From NCBI RefSeq assembly GCF_029227915.1, contig NC_079876.1, forward strand, positions 37,493,828 through 37,557,827: a stretch of DNA of 64,000 nucleotides, in the 5' to 3' direction. This DNA comes from Hydractinia symbiolongicarpus (taxonomy: Eukaryota > Cnidaria > Hydrozoa > Anthoathecata > Hydractiniidae). Each line of letters opens with the position of its first letter. The first letter of the stretch is position 1. The translations under genes and the position numbers were made by a program. The notes below the pieces were generated by a model. That model worked only from the letters and a program-made list of their open reading frames with translations, made no database searches and had not been told where the DNA came from. Positions 37,601-53,000 of the stretch are shown here, piece after piece.

Positions 37601-40600
37601 GGACTTAATTGAACTGATTATGGACTGTGACCTCATAAATGTTAAAGTGAGACAATTGGACTCCAAGAAATAACATTCTTCCTAATTTGACATGATTGCC
37701 GAAACTCAGCGATTACACATGACGCTGTGGTAGCGCTTCAATTAAAAATTAAGATAAAAAAGTCATTCTTTACTGTGGGACCAATCTTAGCCGTTATGGC
37801 GCGCTGTAGAATTAGCGACAGTTTCAAAAACTACATTTCATTTGCTTTCTAACAGAATCAATCCGTTTGAGTTGCAAACGGTTTAGTCACATATTCGTAC
37901 CAACATGTATTCGTGCTATTTTCCGGTATTACTAGGTTGTATGGCTTTTACCAGTGAAACGATTGACTGTGGGACTTAATTGAACTGACTATGAACTGTG
38001 ACCTTAAAAATGTTATAAGTGAGACAAGCGGACTCCAAGAAATAACATTCTTTTTAATTTGACATGATTGCCGGAACTCAGCGATTACACTGGGCGCTGT
38101 GGTAGCGCTTCATTTAAGAATTTAGATAAATAAGTCATTCTTTACTGTGGGACCAATCCTAGCCGTTATCGCGCGCTGAAGAAATAGCGACAGTTTCAAA
38201 AACTAAATTTCATTGACTTTCTAAGAATATCAATCCGTTTGAGTTACAACGGTTGAGTCACATATTCGTACCAACATGTATTTCGTGATATTTTTTCCGG
38301 TACTACTAGGTTGTAAGGCTTTTAACAGTGAAACGATTGACTGTGGGACTTAATTGAACTGATTATAGACTGTGACCTTATAAATGTTAAAGTGAGACAA
38401 TTGGACTCCAAGAAATAACATTCTTCCTAATTTGACATGATTGCCGAAACTCAGCGATTACGCTGGGCGCTGTGGCAGCACTTCAATTAAAAATTTAGAT
38501 AAATAAGTCATTCTTTACTGTGGGACAAATCTTAGCCGTTATCGCACGCTGAAGAATTAGCGACAGTTTAAAAATCTACACTTCATTGACTTTTTAACGG
38601 TGTCAGTCCTTTTGAGCTACAACGGTTGTGTCACCTATTCGTACCGACATGTGTTTAGCGATATTTTTTTGATACTACCAGGTTGCATCGCTTTTAACAA
38701 TAAAACGATGGACTGTGGGACTTAATTGAACTACCTTTGGACTGTGACCTGATAAATGTGATAAATGAGACAATTGGACACCAAGAAATAACATTCTTCT
38801 TAATTTGACAGGATTGCCGAAACTCAGCGATTACACTGGGCGCTGTGGTAGCGCTTCAATTAAAAATAAAGATAAAAAAGTCATTCTTTACTGTGGGACC
38901 AATCCTAGCCGTTATCGCGGCTGAAGAAATAGCGACAGTTTCAAAAACTAAATTTCATTGACTTTCTAAGAATATCAATCCGTTTGATTAAAACGGTTGA
39001 GTCACATATTCGTACCAACATGTACTTGTGCTATTTTCCGGTATTACTAGGTTGTATGGCTTTTACCAGTGAAACGATTGACTGTGGGACTTAATTGAAC
39101 AGATTATGGACTGTGACCTTAAAAATGTTATAAGTGAGACAAGCGGACTCCAAGAAATAACATTCTTTTTAATTTGACATGATTGCCGGAACTCAGCGAT
39201 TACACTGGGCGCTGTGGCAGCACTTCAATTAAAAATTTAGATAAATAAGTCATTCTTTACTGTGGGACAAATCTTAGCCGTTATCGCACGCTGAAGAATT
39301 AGCGACAGTTTAAAAATCTACACTTCATTGACTTTTTAACGGTGTCAGTCCTTTTGAGCTACAACGGTTGTGTCACCTATTCGTACCGACATGTGTTTAG
39401 CGATATTTTTTTGATACTACCAGGTTGCATCGCTTTTAACAATAAAACGATGGACTGTGGGACTTAATTGAACTACCTTTGGACTGTGACCTGATAAATG
39501 TGATAAATGAGACAATTGGACACCAAGAAATAACATTCTTCTTAATTTGACAGGATTGCCGAAACTCAGCGATTACACTGGGCGCTGTGGTAGCGCTTCA
39601 ATTAAAAATAAAGATAAAAAAGTCATTCTTTACTGTGGGACCAATCCTAGCCGTTATCGCGGCTGAAGAAATAGCGACAGTTTCAAAAACTAAATTTCAT
39701 TGACTTTCTAAGAATATCAATCCGTTTGATTAAAACGGTTGAGTCACATATTCGTACCAACATGTACTTGTGCTATTTTCCGGTATTACTAGGTTGTATG
39801 GCTTTTACCAGTGAAACGATTGACTGTGGGACTTAATTGAACAGATTATGGACTGTGACCTTAAAAATGTTATAAGTGAGACAATTGGACTCCAAGAAAT
39901 AACATTCTTCCTAATTTGACATGATTGCCGAAACTCAGCGATTACGCTGGGCGCTGTGGCAGCACTTCAAATAGAAATTAAGATAAAAAAAGTCATTCTT
40001 TACTGTGGGACAAATCTTAGCCGTTATCGCACGCTGAAGAATTAGCGACAGTTTCAAAATCTACATTTCATTGACTTTTTAACGGTGTCAGTCCTTTTGA
40101 GCTACAACGGTTGGGTCACCTATTCGTACCAACATGTGTTTAGCGATATTTTTCCGGTACTACTAGGTTGTATGGCTTTTAGCAGTGAAACGATTGACTG
40201 TGGGACTTAATTGAACAAACTTTGGACTATAACCTAATAAATTTGATAAGTGAGAAAATTGGACTCCAAGAAATAACATTCTTCTCAATTTGACATGATT
40301 GCCGAAACTCAGCGATTACACTGGGCGCTGTGGTAGCGCTTCAATTAAAAATTAAGATAAAAAAGTCGTTCTTTACTGTGGGACCAATCCTAGCCGTTAT
40401 CGCGCGCTGAAGAAATAGCGACAGTTTCAAAAACTAAATTTCATTGACTTTCTAAGAATATCAATCCGTTTGATTAAAACGGTTGAATCACACATTCGTA
40501 CCAACATGTATTTAGCGATATTTTTTTGATAATAGTAGGTTGCATCGCTCTTAACAATGAAACGATTGACTGTGGGACTTAATTGAACAAACATTGGACT

Positions 40601-43010
40601 GTGACCTAATAAATGTGATAAATGAGAAAATTGGACTCCAAGAAATAACATTCTTCTCAATTTGACATGATTGCCGGAACTCAGCGATTACACTGGGCGC
40701 TGTGGTAGCGCTTCAATTAAAAATTAAGATAAAAAAGTCATTCTTTACTGTGGGACCAATCTTAGCCGTTATGGCGCGCTGTAGAATTAGCGACAGTTTC
40801 AAAAACTACATTTCATTTGCTTTCTAACAGAATCAATCCGTTTGAGTTGCAAACGGTTTAGTCACATATTCGTACCAACATGTATTCGTGCTATTTTCCG
40901 GTATTACTAGGTTGTATGGCTTTTACCAGTGAAACGATTGACTGTGGGACTTAATTGAACTGACTATGAACTGTGACCTTAAAAATGTTATAAGTGAGAC
41001 AAGCGGACTCCAAGAAATAACATTCTTTTTAATTTGACATGATTGCCGGAACTCAGCGATTACACTGGGCGCTGTGGTAGCGCTTCATTTAAGAATTTAG
41101 ATAAATAAGTCATTCTTTACTGTGGGACCAATCCCAGCCGTTATCGCGCGCTGAAGAAATAGCGACAGTTTCAAAAACTAAATTTCATTGACTTTCTAAG
41201 AATATCAATCCGTTTGAGTTACAACGGTTGAGTCACATATTCGTACCAACATGTATTTCGTGATATTTTTTCCGGTACTACTAGGTTGTAAGGCTTTTAA
41301 CAGTGAAACGATTGACTGTGGGACTTAATTGAACTGATTATAGACTGTGACCTTATAAATGTTAAAGTGAGACAATTGGACTCCAAGAAATAACATTCTT
41401 CCTAATTTGACATGATTGCCGAAACTCAGCGATTACGCTGGGCGCTGTGGCAGCACTTCAATTAAAAATTTAGATAAATAAGTCATTCTTTACTGTGGGA
41501 CAAATCTTAGCCGTTATCGCACGCTGAAGAATTAGCGACAGTTTAAAAATCTACACTTCATTGACTTTTTAACGGTGTCAGTCCTTTTGAGCTACAACGG
41601 TTGTGTCACCTATTCGTACCGACATGTGTTTAGCGATATTTTTTTGATACTACCAGGTTGCATCGCTTTTAACAATAAAACGATGGACTGTGGGACTTAA
41701 TTTAACTACCTTTGGACTGTGACCTGATAAATGTGATAAATGAGACAATTGGACACCAAGAAATAACATTCTTCTTAATTTGACAGGATTGCCGAAACTT
41801 AGCGATTACACTGGGCGCTGTGGTAGCGCTTCAATTAAAAATAAAGATAAAAAAGTCATTCTTTACTGTGGGACCAATCCTAGCCGTTATCGCGGCTGAA
41901 GAAATAGCGACAGTTTCAAAAACTAAATTTCATTGACTTTCTAAGAATATCAATCCGTTTGATTAAAACGGTTGAGTCACATATTCGTACCAACATGTAC
42001 TTGTGCTATTTTCCGGTATTACTAGGTTGTATGGCTTTTACCAGTGAAACGATTGACTGTGGGACTTAATTAAACAGATTATGGACTGTGACCTTAAAAA
42101 TGTTATAAGTGAGACAATTGGACTCCAAGAAATAACATTCTTCCTAATTTGACATGATTGCCGAAACTCAGCGATTACGCTGGGCGCTGTGGCAGCACTT
42201 CAAATAGAAATTAAGATAAAAAAAGTCATTCTTTACTGTGGGACAAATCTTAGCCGTTATCGCACGCTGAAGAATTAGCGACAGTTTCAAAATCTACATT
42301 TCATTGACTTTTTAACGGTGTCAGTCCTTTTGAGCTACAACGGTTGGGTCACCTATTCGTACCAACATGTGTTTAGCGATATTTTTCCGGTACTACTAGG
42401 TTGTATGGCTTTTAGCAGTGAAACGATTGACTGTGGGACTTAATTGAACAAACTTTGGACTATAACCTAATAAATTTGATAAGTGAGAAAATTGGACTCC
42501 AAGAAATAACATTCTTCTCAATTTGACATGATTGCCGAAACTCAGCGATTACACTGGGCGCTGTGGTAGCGCTTCAATTAAAAATTAAGATAAAAAAGTC
42601 GTTCTTTACTGTGGGACCAATCCTAGCCGTTATCGCGCGCTGAAGAAATAGCGACAGTTTCAAAAACTAAATTTCATTGACTTTCTAAGAATATCAATCC
42701 GTTTGATTAAAACGGTTGAATCACACATTCGTACCAACATGTATTTCGTGATGTTTTTCCGGTACTACTAGGTTGTAAGGCTTTTAACAGTGAAACGATT
42801 GACTGCGGGACTTAATTGAACTGATTATGGACTGTGACCTTATAAATGTTAAAGTGAGACAATTGGACTCCAAGAAATAACATTCTTCCTAATTTGACAT
42901 GATTGCCGAAACTCAGCGATTACACATGACGCTGTGGTAGCGCTTCAATTAAAAATTAAGATAAAAAAGTCATTCTTTACTGTGGGACCAATCTTAGCCG
43001 TTATCGCGCG
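34666..43010. repeat. Super-repeat copy 2 (about 8.18 kb, 22 monomers, plus short overrun)
   Basis: It repeats copy 1 in the same order: pentamers 34754-36611 and 36612-38469, dimers 38470-39211 and 39212-39953, then the hexamer period from 39212 to about 42740. The offset is 10,409 bp up to the hexamer block and about 8177 bp relative to the second hexamer of copy 1, so exactly one 2232-bp unit is absent. A 1-bp difference (TTAAAATG in both copy-1 hexamers, TTAAAAATG at 40979) shifts the later offset by one. Matching fades shortly after 43000. Confidence 0.92.
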
Positions 43011-43800
43011 CTGTAGAATTAGCGACAGTTTCAAAATCTACATTTCATTGACTTTTTAACGGTGTCAGTCCTTTTGAGCTACAACGGTTGGGTCACCTAT
43101 TCGTACCAACATGTGTTTAGCGATATTTTTTCGGTACTACTAGGTTGTATGGCTTTTAGCAGTGAAACGATTGACTGTGGGACTTAATTGAACAAACTTT
43201 GGACTATAACCTAATAAATTTGATAAGTGAGAAAATTGGACTCCAAGAAATAACATTCTTCTCAATTTGACATGATTGCCGAAACTCAGCGATTACACTG
43301 GGCGCTGTGGTAGCGCTTCAATTAAAAATTAAGATAAAAAAGTCGTTCTTTACTGTGGGACCAATCCTAGCCGTTATTGCGCGCTGAAGAAATAGCGACA
43401 GTTTCAAAAACTAAATTTCATTGACTTTCTAAGAATATCAATCCGTTTGATTAAAACAGTTGAATCACACATTCGTACCAACATGTATTTCGTGATGTTT
43501 TTCCGGTACTACTAGGTTGTAAGGCTTTTAACAGTGAAACGATTGACTGCGGGACTTAATTGAACTGATTATGGACTGTGACCTTATAAATGTTAAAGTG
43601 AGACAATTGGACTCCAAGAAATAACATTCTTCCTAATTTGACATGATTGCCGAAACTCAGCGATTACACATGACGCTGTGGTAGCGCTTCAATTAAAAAT
43701 TAAGATAAAAAAGTCATTCTTTACTGTGGGACCAATCTTAGCCGTTATCGCGCGCTGTAGAATTAGCGACAGTTTCAAAAACTACATTTCATTTGCTTTC
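42561..43800. repeat. Dimer higher-order repeat, 744 bp, about 1.7 copies
   Basis: Monomers 42561 and 42932 recur at 43305 and 43676 with CACATGACGCTG in each pair. The second copy switches subfamily partway through its second monomer. Confidence 0.75.
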
Positions 43801-44049
43801 TAACAGAATCAATCCGTTTGAGTTGCAAACGGTTTAGTCACATATTCGTACCAACATGTATTTCGTGATATTTTTTCCGGTACTACTAGGTTGTAAGGCT
43901 TTTAACAGTGAAACGATTGACTGTGGGACTTAATTGAACTGATTATAGACTGTGACCTTATAAATGTTAAAGTGAGACAATTGGACTCCAAGAAATAACA
44001 TTCTTTCTAATTTGACATAATTGCCGAAACTCAGCGATTACACAGGGCG

Positions 44050-47000
44050 CTGTGGTAGCGCTTCAATTAAAAATTAAGATAAAAAAAGTCATTCTTTACT
44101 GTGGGACAAATCTTAGCCGTTATCGCACGCTGAATAATTAGCGACAGTTTCAAAATCTACATTTCATTGACTTTTTAACGGTGTCAGTCCTTTTGAGCTA
44201 CAACGGTTTGGTCACCTATTCGTACCAACATGTGTTTAGCGATATTTTTTTGATACTACTAGGTTGCATCGCTTTTAACAATGAAACGATTGACTGTGGG
44301 ACTTAAATGAACAAACTTTGGACTATAACCTAATAAATTTGATAAGTGAGAAAATTGGACTCCAAGAAATAACATCCTTCTCAATTTGACATGATTGCCG
44401 AAACTCAGCGATTGCACTGGGCGCTGTGGTAGCGCTTCAATTAAAAATTAAGATAAAAAAGTCATTCTTTACTGTGGGACCAATCCTAGCCGTTATCGCG
44501 CGCTGAAGAAATAGCGACAGTTTCAAAAACTAAATTTCATTGACTTTCTAAGAATATCAATCCGTTTGAGTTACAACGGTTGAGTCACATATTCGTACCA
44601 ACATGTATTTCGTGATGTTTTTCCGGTACTACTAGGTTGTAAGGCTTTTAACAGTGAAACGATTGACTGCGGGACTTAATTGAACTGATTATGGACTGTG
44701 ACCTTATAAATGTTAAAGTGAGACAATTGGACTCCAAGAAATAACATTCTTCCTATTTTGACATGATTGCCGAAACTCAGCGATTACACATGGCGCTGTG
44801 GTAGCGCTTCAATTAAAAATTAAGATAAAAAAGTCATTCTTTACTGTGGGACCAATCTTAGCCGTTATCGCGCGCTGTAGAATTAGCGACAGTTTCAAAA
44901 ACTACATTTCATTTGCTTTCTAACAGAATCAATCCGTTTGAGTTGCAAACGATTTAGTCACATATTCGTACCAACATGTATTCGTGCTATTTTGCGGTAT
45001 TACTAGGTTGTATGGCTTTTACCAGTGAAACGATTGACTGTGGGACTTAATTGAACTGACTATGAACTGTGACCTTAAAAATGTTATAAGTGAGACAAGC
45101 GGACTCCAAGAAATAACATTCTTTTTAATTTGACATGATTGCCGGAACTCAGCGATTACACTGGGCGCTGTGGTAGCGCTTCATTTACGAATTTAGATAA
45201 ATAAGTCATTCTTTACTGTGGGACCAATCGTAGCCGTTATTGCGCGCTGAAAAAATAGCCACAGTTTCAAAAACTAAATTTCATTGACTTTCTAAGAATA
45301 TCAATCCGTTTGAGTTACAACGGTTGAGTCACATATTCGTACCAACATGTATTTCGTGATATTTTTTCCGGTACTACTAGGTTGTAAGGCTTTTAACAGT
45401 GAAACGATTGACTGTGGGACTTAATTGAACTGATTATAGACTGTGACCTTATAAATGTTAAAGTGAGACAATTGGACTCCAAGAAATAACATTCTTTTTA
45501 ATTTGACATGATTTCCGGAACTCAGCGATTACACTGGGCGCTGTGGTAGCGCTTTATTTAAGAATTTAGATAAATAAGTCATTCTTAACTGTGGGACCAA
45601 TCCTAGCCGTTATCCCGCGCTGAAGAAATAGCGACAGTTTCAAAAAATTCATTTCATTGACTTTCTAAGAATATCAGTATGTTTGAGTTACAACGGTTGA
45701 GTCACATATTCGTACCAACATGTATTTCGTGATACTTTTCCGGTACTACTAGGTTGTATGGCTTTTACCAGTGAAACGATTGACTGTGGAACTTAATTGA
45801 ACTGATTATGGACTGTGACATTAAAAATGTTATAAGTGAGACAATTGGACTCCAAGAAATAACATTCTTCCTAATTTGACATGATTGCCGAAACTCAGCG
45901 ATTACGCTGGGCGCTGTGGCAGCGCTTCAATTAAAAATTAAGATAAAAAAGTCATTCTTTACTGTGGGACCAATCTTAGCCGTTATCGCACGCTGAAGAA
46001 TTAGCGACAGTTTCAAAATATACATTTCATTGACTTTTTAACGGTGTCAGTCCTTTTGAGCTAAAACGGTTTGGTCACCTATTCGTACCAACATGTGTTT
46101 AGCGATATTTTTTTGATACTACTAGGTTGCATCGCTTTTAACAATGAAACGATTGACTGTGCGACTTAAATGAACAAACTTTGGACTGTGACCTGATAAA
46201 TGTGATAAATGAGACAATTGGACTCCAAGAAATAACATTCTTTTTAATTTGACGGGATTTCCGGAACTCAGCGTTTACACTGGGCGCTGTGGTAGCGCTT
46301 TATTTAAAAATTAAGATAAAAAAGTCATTGTTTACTGTGGGACCAATCCTAGCCGTTTTCGCGCGCTGAAGAAATAGCGACAGTTTCAAAAACTACATTC
46401 CATTGACTTTCTAAAAATATCAATCCGTTTGAGTTACAACGGTTGAGTCGCATATTCGTACCAACATGTATTTCGTGATATTTTTCCGGTACTACTAGGT
46501 TGTATGGCTTTTAACAGTGAAACGATTGACTGTGGGACTTAATTGAACTGATTATGGACTGTGACGTTAAAAATGTTATAAGTGAGACAAGCGGACTCCA
46601 AGAAATAACATTCTTTTTAATTTGACATGATTGCCGGAACTTAGCGATTACACTGGGCGCTGTGGTAGCGCTTCATTTAAGAATTTAGATAAAGAAGTCA
46701 TTCTTTACTGTGGAACCAATCTTAGCCGTTATCGCGCGCTGAAGAATTAGCGACAGTTTCAAAAACTACATTTCATTTGCTTTCTAACAGTATCAATCCG
46801 TTTGAGTTGCAACGGTTGAGTCACATATTCGTACCAACATGTATTCGTGCTATTTTCCGGTATTACTAGGTTGTATGGCTTTTACCAGTGAAACGATTGA
46901 CTGTGGGACTTAATTGAACTGACAATGGACTGTGACCTTAAAAATGTTTTAAGTGAGACAAGCGGACTCCAAGAAATAACATTCTTTTTAATTTGACATG

Positions 47001-50000
47001 ATTTCCGGAACTCAGCGATTACACTGGGCGCTGTGGTAGCGCTTCAATTAAGAATTTAGATAAATAAGTCATTCTTTACTGTGGGACCAATCCTAGCCGT
47101 TATCGCGCGCTGAAGAAATAGCGACAGTTTCAAAAACTAAATTTCATTGACTTTCTAAGAATATCAATCCGTTTGAGTTACAACGGTTGAGTCACATATT
47201 CGTACCAACATGTATTTCGTGATATTTTTTCCGGTACTACTAGGTTGTAAGGCTTTTAACAGTGAAACGATTGACTGTGGGACTTAATTGAACTGATTAT
47301 AGACTGTGACCTTATAAATGTTAAAGTGAGACAATTGGACTCCAAGAAATAACATTCTTCCTAATTTGACATGATTGCCGAAACTTAGCGATTACACTGG
47401 GCGCTGTGGTAGCGCTTCAATTAAAAATTAAGATAAAGAAGTCATTCTTTACAGTGGGACCAATCTTAGCCGTTATCGCGCGCTGAAGAATTAGCAACAG
47501 TTTCAAAAACTACATTTCATTTGCTTTCTAACAGTATCAATCCGTTTGAGTTGCAACGGTTGAGTCACATATTCGTACCAACATGTATTCGTGCTATTTT
47601 CCGGTATTACTAGGTTGTATGGCTTTTACCAGAGAAACGAGTGACTGTGGGACTTAATTGAACTGACAATGGACTGTGACCTTAAAAATGTTTTAAGTGA
47701 GACAAGCGGACTCCAAGAAATAACATTCTTTTTAATTTGACATGATTTCCGGAACTCAGCGATTACACTGGGCGCTGTGGTAGCGCTTTATTTAAGAATT
47801 TAGATAAATAAGTCATTCTTAACTGTGGGACCAATCCTAGCCGTTATCCCGCGCTGAAGAAATAGCGACAGTTTCAAAAAATTCATTTCATTGACTTTCT
47901 AAGAATATCAGTATGTTTGAGTTACAACGGTTGAGTCACAAATTCGTACCAACATGTATTTCGTGATACTTTTCCGGTACTACTAGGTTGTATGGCTTTT
48001 ACCAGTGAAACGATTGACTGTGGGACTTAATTGAACTGATTATGGACTGTGACCTTAAAAATGTTATAAGTGAGACAATTGGACTCCAAGAAATAACATT
48101 CTTCCTAATTTGACATGATTGCCGAAACTCAGCGATTACGCTGGGCGCTGTGGCAGCGCTTCAATTAAAAATTAAGATAAAAAAGTCATTCTTTACTGTG
48201 GGACAAATCTTAGCCGTTATCGCACGCTGAAGAATTAGCGACAGTTTCAAAATATACATTTCATTGACTTTTTAACGGTGTCAGTCCTTTTGAGCTACAA
48301 CGGTTTGGTCACCTATTCGTACCAACATGTGTTTAGCGATATTTTTTTGATACTACTAGGTTGCATCGCTTTTAACAATGAAACGATTGACTGTGGGACT
48401 TAAATGAACAAACTTTGGACTATAACCTAATAAATTTGATAAGTGAGAAAATTGGACTCCAAGAAATAACATTCTTTTCAATTTGACATGATTGCCGAAA
48501 CTTAGCGATTACACTGGGCGCTGTGGTAGCGCTTCAATTAAAAATTAAGATAAAAAAGTCATTCTTTACTGTGGGACCAATCCTAGCCGTTATCGCGCGC
48601 TGAAGAAATAGCGACAGTTTCAAAAACTAAATTTCATTGACTTTCTAAGAATATCAATCCGTTTGAGTTACAACGGTTGAGTCACATATTCGTACCAACA
48701 TGTATTTCGTGATGTTTTTCCGGTACTACTAGGTTGTAAGGCTTTTAACAGTGAAACGATTGACTGCGGGACTTAATTGAACTGATTATGGACTGTGACC
48801 TTATAAATGTTAAAGTGAGACAATTGGACTCCAAGAAATAACATTCTTCCTATTTTGACATGATTGCCGAAACTCAGCGATTACACTGGGCGCTGTGGTA
48901 GCGCTTTATTTAAGAATTTAGATAAATAAGTCATTCTTAACTGTGGGACCAATCCTAGCCGTTATCCCGCGCTGAAGAAATAGCGACAGTTTCAAAAAAT
49001 TCATTTCATTGACTTTCTAAGAATATCAGTATGTTTGAGTTACAACGGTTGAGTCACATATTCGTACCAACATGTATTTCGTGATGTTTTTCCGGTACTA
49101 CTAGGTTGTATGGCTTTTACCAGTGAAACGATTGACTGTGGGACTTAATTGAACTGATTATGGACTGTGACCTTAAAAATGTTATAAGTGAGACAATTGG
49201 ACTCCAAGAAATAACATTCTTCCTAATTTGACATGATTGCCGAAACTCAGCGATTACGCTGGGCGCTGTGGCAGCGCTTCAATTAAAAATTAAGATAAAA
49301 AAGTAATTCTTTACTGTGGGACAAATCTTAGCCGTTATCGCACGCTGAAGAATTAGCGACAGTTTCAAAATATACATTTCATTGACTTTTTAACGGTGTC
49401 AGTCCTTTTGAGCTACAACGGTTTGGTCACCTATTCGTACCAACATGTGTTTAGCGATATTTATTTGATACTACTAGGTTGCATCGCTTTTAACAATGAA
49501 ACGATTGACTGTGGGACTTAAACGAACAAACTTTGGACTGTGACCTGATAAATGTGATAAATGAGACAATTGGACTCCAAGAAATAACATTCTTTTTAAT
49601 TTGACGGGATTTCCGGAACTCAGCGATTACACTGGGCGCTGTGGTAGCGCTTTATTTAAAAATTAAGATAAAAAAGTCATTCTTTACTGTGGGACCAATC
49701 TTAGCCGTTATTGCGCGCTGTAGAATTAGCGACAGTTTCAAAAACTACATTTCATTTGCTTTCTAACAGTATCAATCCGCTTGAGTTGCAACGGTTGAGT
49801 CACATATTCGTACCAACATGTATTCGTGCTATTTTCCGGTATTACTAGGTTGTATGGCTTTTACCATTGAAACGATTGACTGTGGGACTTAATTGAACTG
49901 ACAATGGACTGTGACCTTAAAAATGTTTTAAGTGAGACAAGCGGACTCCAAGAAATAACATTCTTTTTAATTTGACATGATTTCCGGAACTCAGCGATTA

Positions 50001-53000
50001 CACTGGGCGCTGTGGTAGCGCTTCAATTAAAAATTAAGATAAAAAAGTCATTCTTTACTGTGGGACCAATCTTAGCCGTTATCGCGCGCTGTAGAATTAG
50101 CGACAGTTTCAAAAACTACATTTCATTTGCTTTCTAACAGAATCAATCCGTTTGAGTTGCAAACGGTTTAGTCACATATTCGTACCAACATGTATTCGGG
50201 CTATTTTCCGGTATTACTAGGTTGTATGGCTTTTACCACTGAAACGATTGACTGTGGGACTTAATTGAACTGAATATGAACTGTGACCTTAAAAATGTTA
50301 TAAGTGAGACAAGCGGACTCCAAGAAATAACATTCTTTTTAATTTGACATGATTGCCGGAACTCAGCGATTACACTGGGCGCTGTGGTAGCGCTTCATTT
50401 AAGAATTTAGATAAATAAGTCATTCTTTACTGTGGGACCAATCCTAGCCGTTATCGCGCACTGAAGAAATAGCGACAGTTTCAAAAACTAAATTTCATTG
50501 ACTTTCTAAGAATATCAATCCGTTTGAGTGCTAACGGTTGAGTCACATATTCGTACCAACATGTATTTCGTGATATTTTTTCCGGTACTACTAGGTTGTA
50601 AGGCTTTTATAGTGAAACGATTGACTGTGGGACTTAATTGAACTGATTATAGACTGTGACCTTATAAATGTTAAAGTGAGACAATTGGACACCAAGAAAT
50701 AACATTCTTCCTAATTTGACATGATTGCCGAAACTTAGCGATTACACTGGGCGCTGTGGTAGCGCTTCAATTATAAATTAAGATAAAGAAGTCATTCTTT
50801 ACAGTGGGACCAATCTTAGCCGTTATCGCGCGCTGAAGAATTAGCAACAGTTTCAAAAACTACATTTCATTTGCTTTCTAACAGTATCAATCCGTTTGAG
50901 TTGCAACGGTTGAGTCACATATTCGTACCAACATGTATTCGTGCTATTTTCCGGTATTACTAGGTTGTATGGCTTTTACCAGTGAAACGAGTGACTGTGG
51001 GACTTAATTGAACTGACAATGGACTGTGACCTTAAAAATGTTTTAAGTGAGACAAGCGGACTCCAAGAAATAACATTCTTTTTAATTTGACATGATTTCC
51101 GGAACTCAGCGATTACACTGGGCGCTGTGGTAGCGCTTTATTTAAGAATTTAGATAAATAAGTCATTCTTAACTGTGGGACCAATCCTAGCCGTTATCCC
51201 GCGCTGAAGAAATAGCCACAGTTTCAAAAAATTCATTTCATTGACTTTCTAAGAATATCAGTATGTTTGAGTTACAACGGTTGAGTCACATATTCGTACC
51301 AACATGTATTTCGTGATACTTTTCCGGTACTACTAGGTTGTATGGCTTTTACCAGTGAAACGATTGACTGTGGGACTTAATTGAACTGATTATGGACTGT
51401 GACCTTAAAAATGTTATAAGTGAGACAATTGGACTCCAAGAAATAACATTCTTCCAAATTTGACATGATTGCCGAAACTCAGCGATTACGCTGGGCGCTG
51501 TGGCAGCGCTTCAATTAAAAATTAAGATAAAAAAGTCATTCTTTACTGTGGGACAAATCTTAGCCGTTATGGCACGCTGAAGAATTAGCGACAGTTTCAA
51601 AATATTCATTTCATTGACTTTTTAACGGTGTCAGTCCTTTTGAGCTACAACGGTTGGGTCACCTATTCGTACCAACATGTGTTTAGCGATATTTTTTTGA
51701 TACTACTAGGTTGCATCGCTTTTAACAAGGAAACGATTGACTGTGGGACTTAAATGAACAAACTTTGGACTGTGACCTGATAAATGTGATAAGTGAGACA
51801 ATTGGACTCCAAGAAATAACATTCTTTTTAATTTGACGGGATTTCCGGAACTCAGCGATTACACTGGGCGCTGTGGTAGCGCTTTATTTAAAAATTAAGA
51901 TAAAAAAGTCATTCTTTACTGTGGGACCAATCTTAGCCGTTATTGCGCGCTGTAGAATTAGCGACAGTTTCAAAAACTACATTTCATTTGCTTTCTAACA
52001 GTATCAATCCGTTTGAGTTGCAAACGGTTGAGTCACATATTCGTACCAACATGTATTCGTGCTATTTTCCGGTATTACTAGGTTGTATGGATTTTACCAG
52101 TGAAACGTTTGACTGTGGGACTTAATTGAACTGACTACGGACTGTGACCTTAAAAATGTTTTAAGTGAGACAAGCGGATTCCAAGAAATATCATTCTTTT
52201 TAATTTGATATGATTTCCGGAACTCAGCGATTACACTGGGCGCTGTGGTAGCGCTTCATTTAAGAATTTATATAAATAAGTCATTCTTTACTGTGGGACC
52301 AATCCTAGCCGTTTTTGCGCGCTGAAGAAATAGCGACAGTTTCAAAAACTACATTCCATTGACTTTCTAAAAATATCAATCCGTTTGAGTTACAACGGTT
52401 GAGTCGCATATTCGTACCAACATGTATTTCGTGATATTTTTCCGGTACTACTAGGTTGTATGGCTTTTAACAGTGAAACGATTGACTGTGGGACTTAATT
52501 GAACTGATTATGGACTGTGACCTTAACAATGTTATAAGATAGACAAGCGGACTCCAAGAAATAACATTCTTTTTAATTTGACATGATTGCCGGAACTTAG
52601 CGATTACAGTGGGCGCTGTGGTAGCACTTCATTTAAAAGTTTATGTAAATAAGTCATTCTTTACTGTGGGGCCAATCCTAGTTGTTATCGGGCGCTGAAG
52701 AAATAGCGATAGTTTCAAAAACTACATTTCATTGACTTTTCTAACGGTGTCAGTCCGTTTGAGTTACAACGGTTGGGTCACATATTCGTGCCAACATGTA
52801 TTTAGCGATATTTTTCTGATATTACTAGATTGCATCGCTTTTAACCATGAAACGATTGACTGTGGGACTTAATTGAACTAACTTTGCACTGTCACCTGAT
52901 AAATGTGATAAAGGAGACAATTGGACTCCAAGAAATAACATTCTTCTTAATTTGACATGATTTCCGGAACTCAGCGATTACACTGGGCGCTGTGGTAGCG

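Noticed and set aside
51943-52125. 60-codon plus-strand ORF, and the 68-codon minus-strand ORF at 58039-58245
   Set aside because: Both lie entirely within satellite monomers and are open by chance in single variants.
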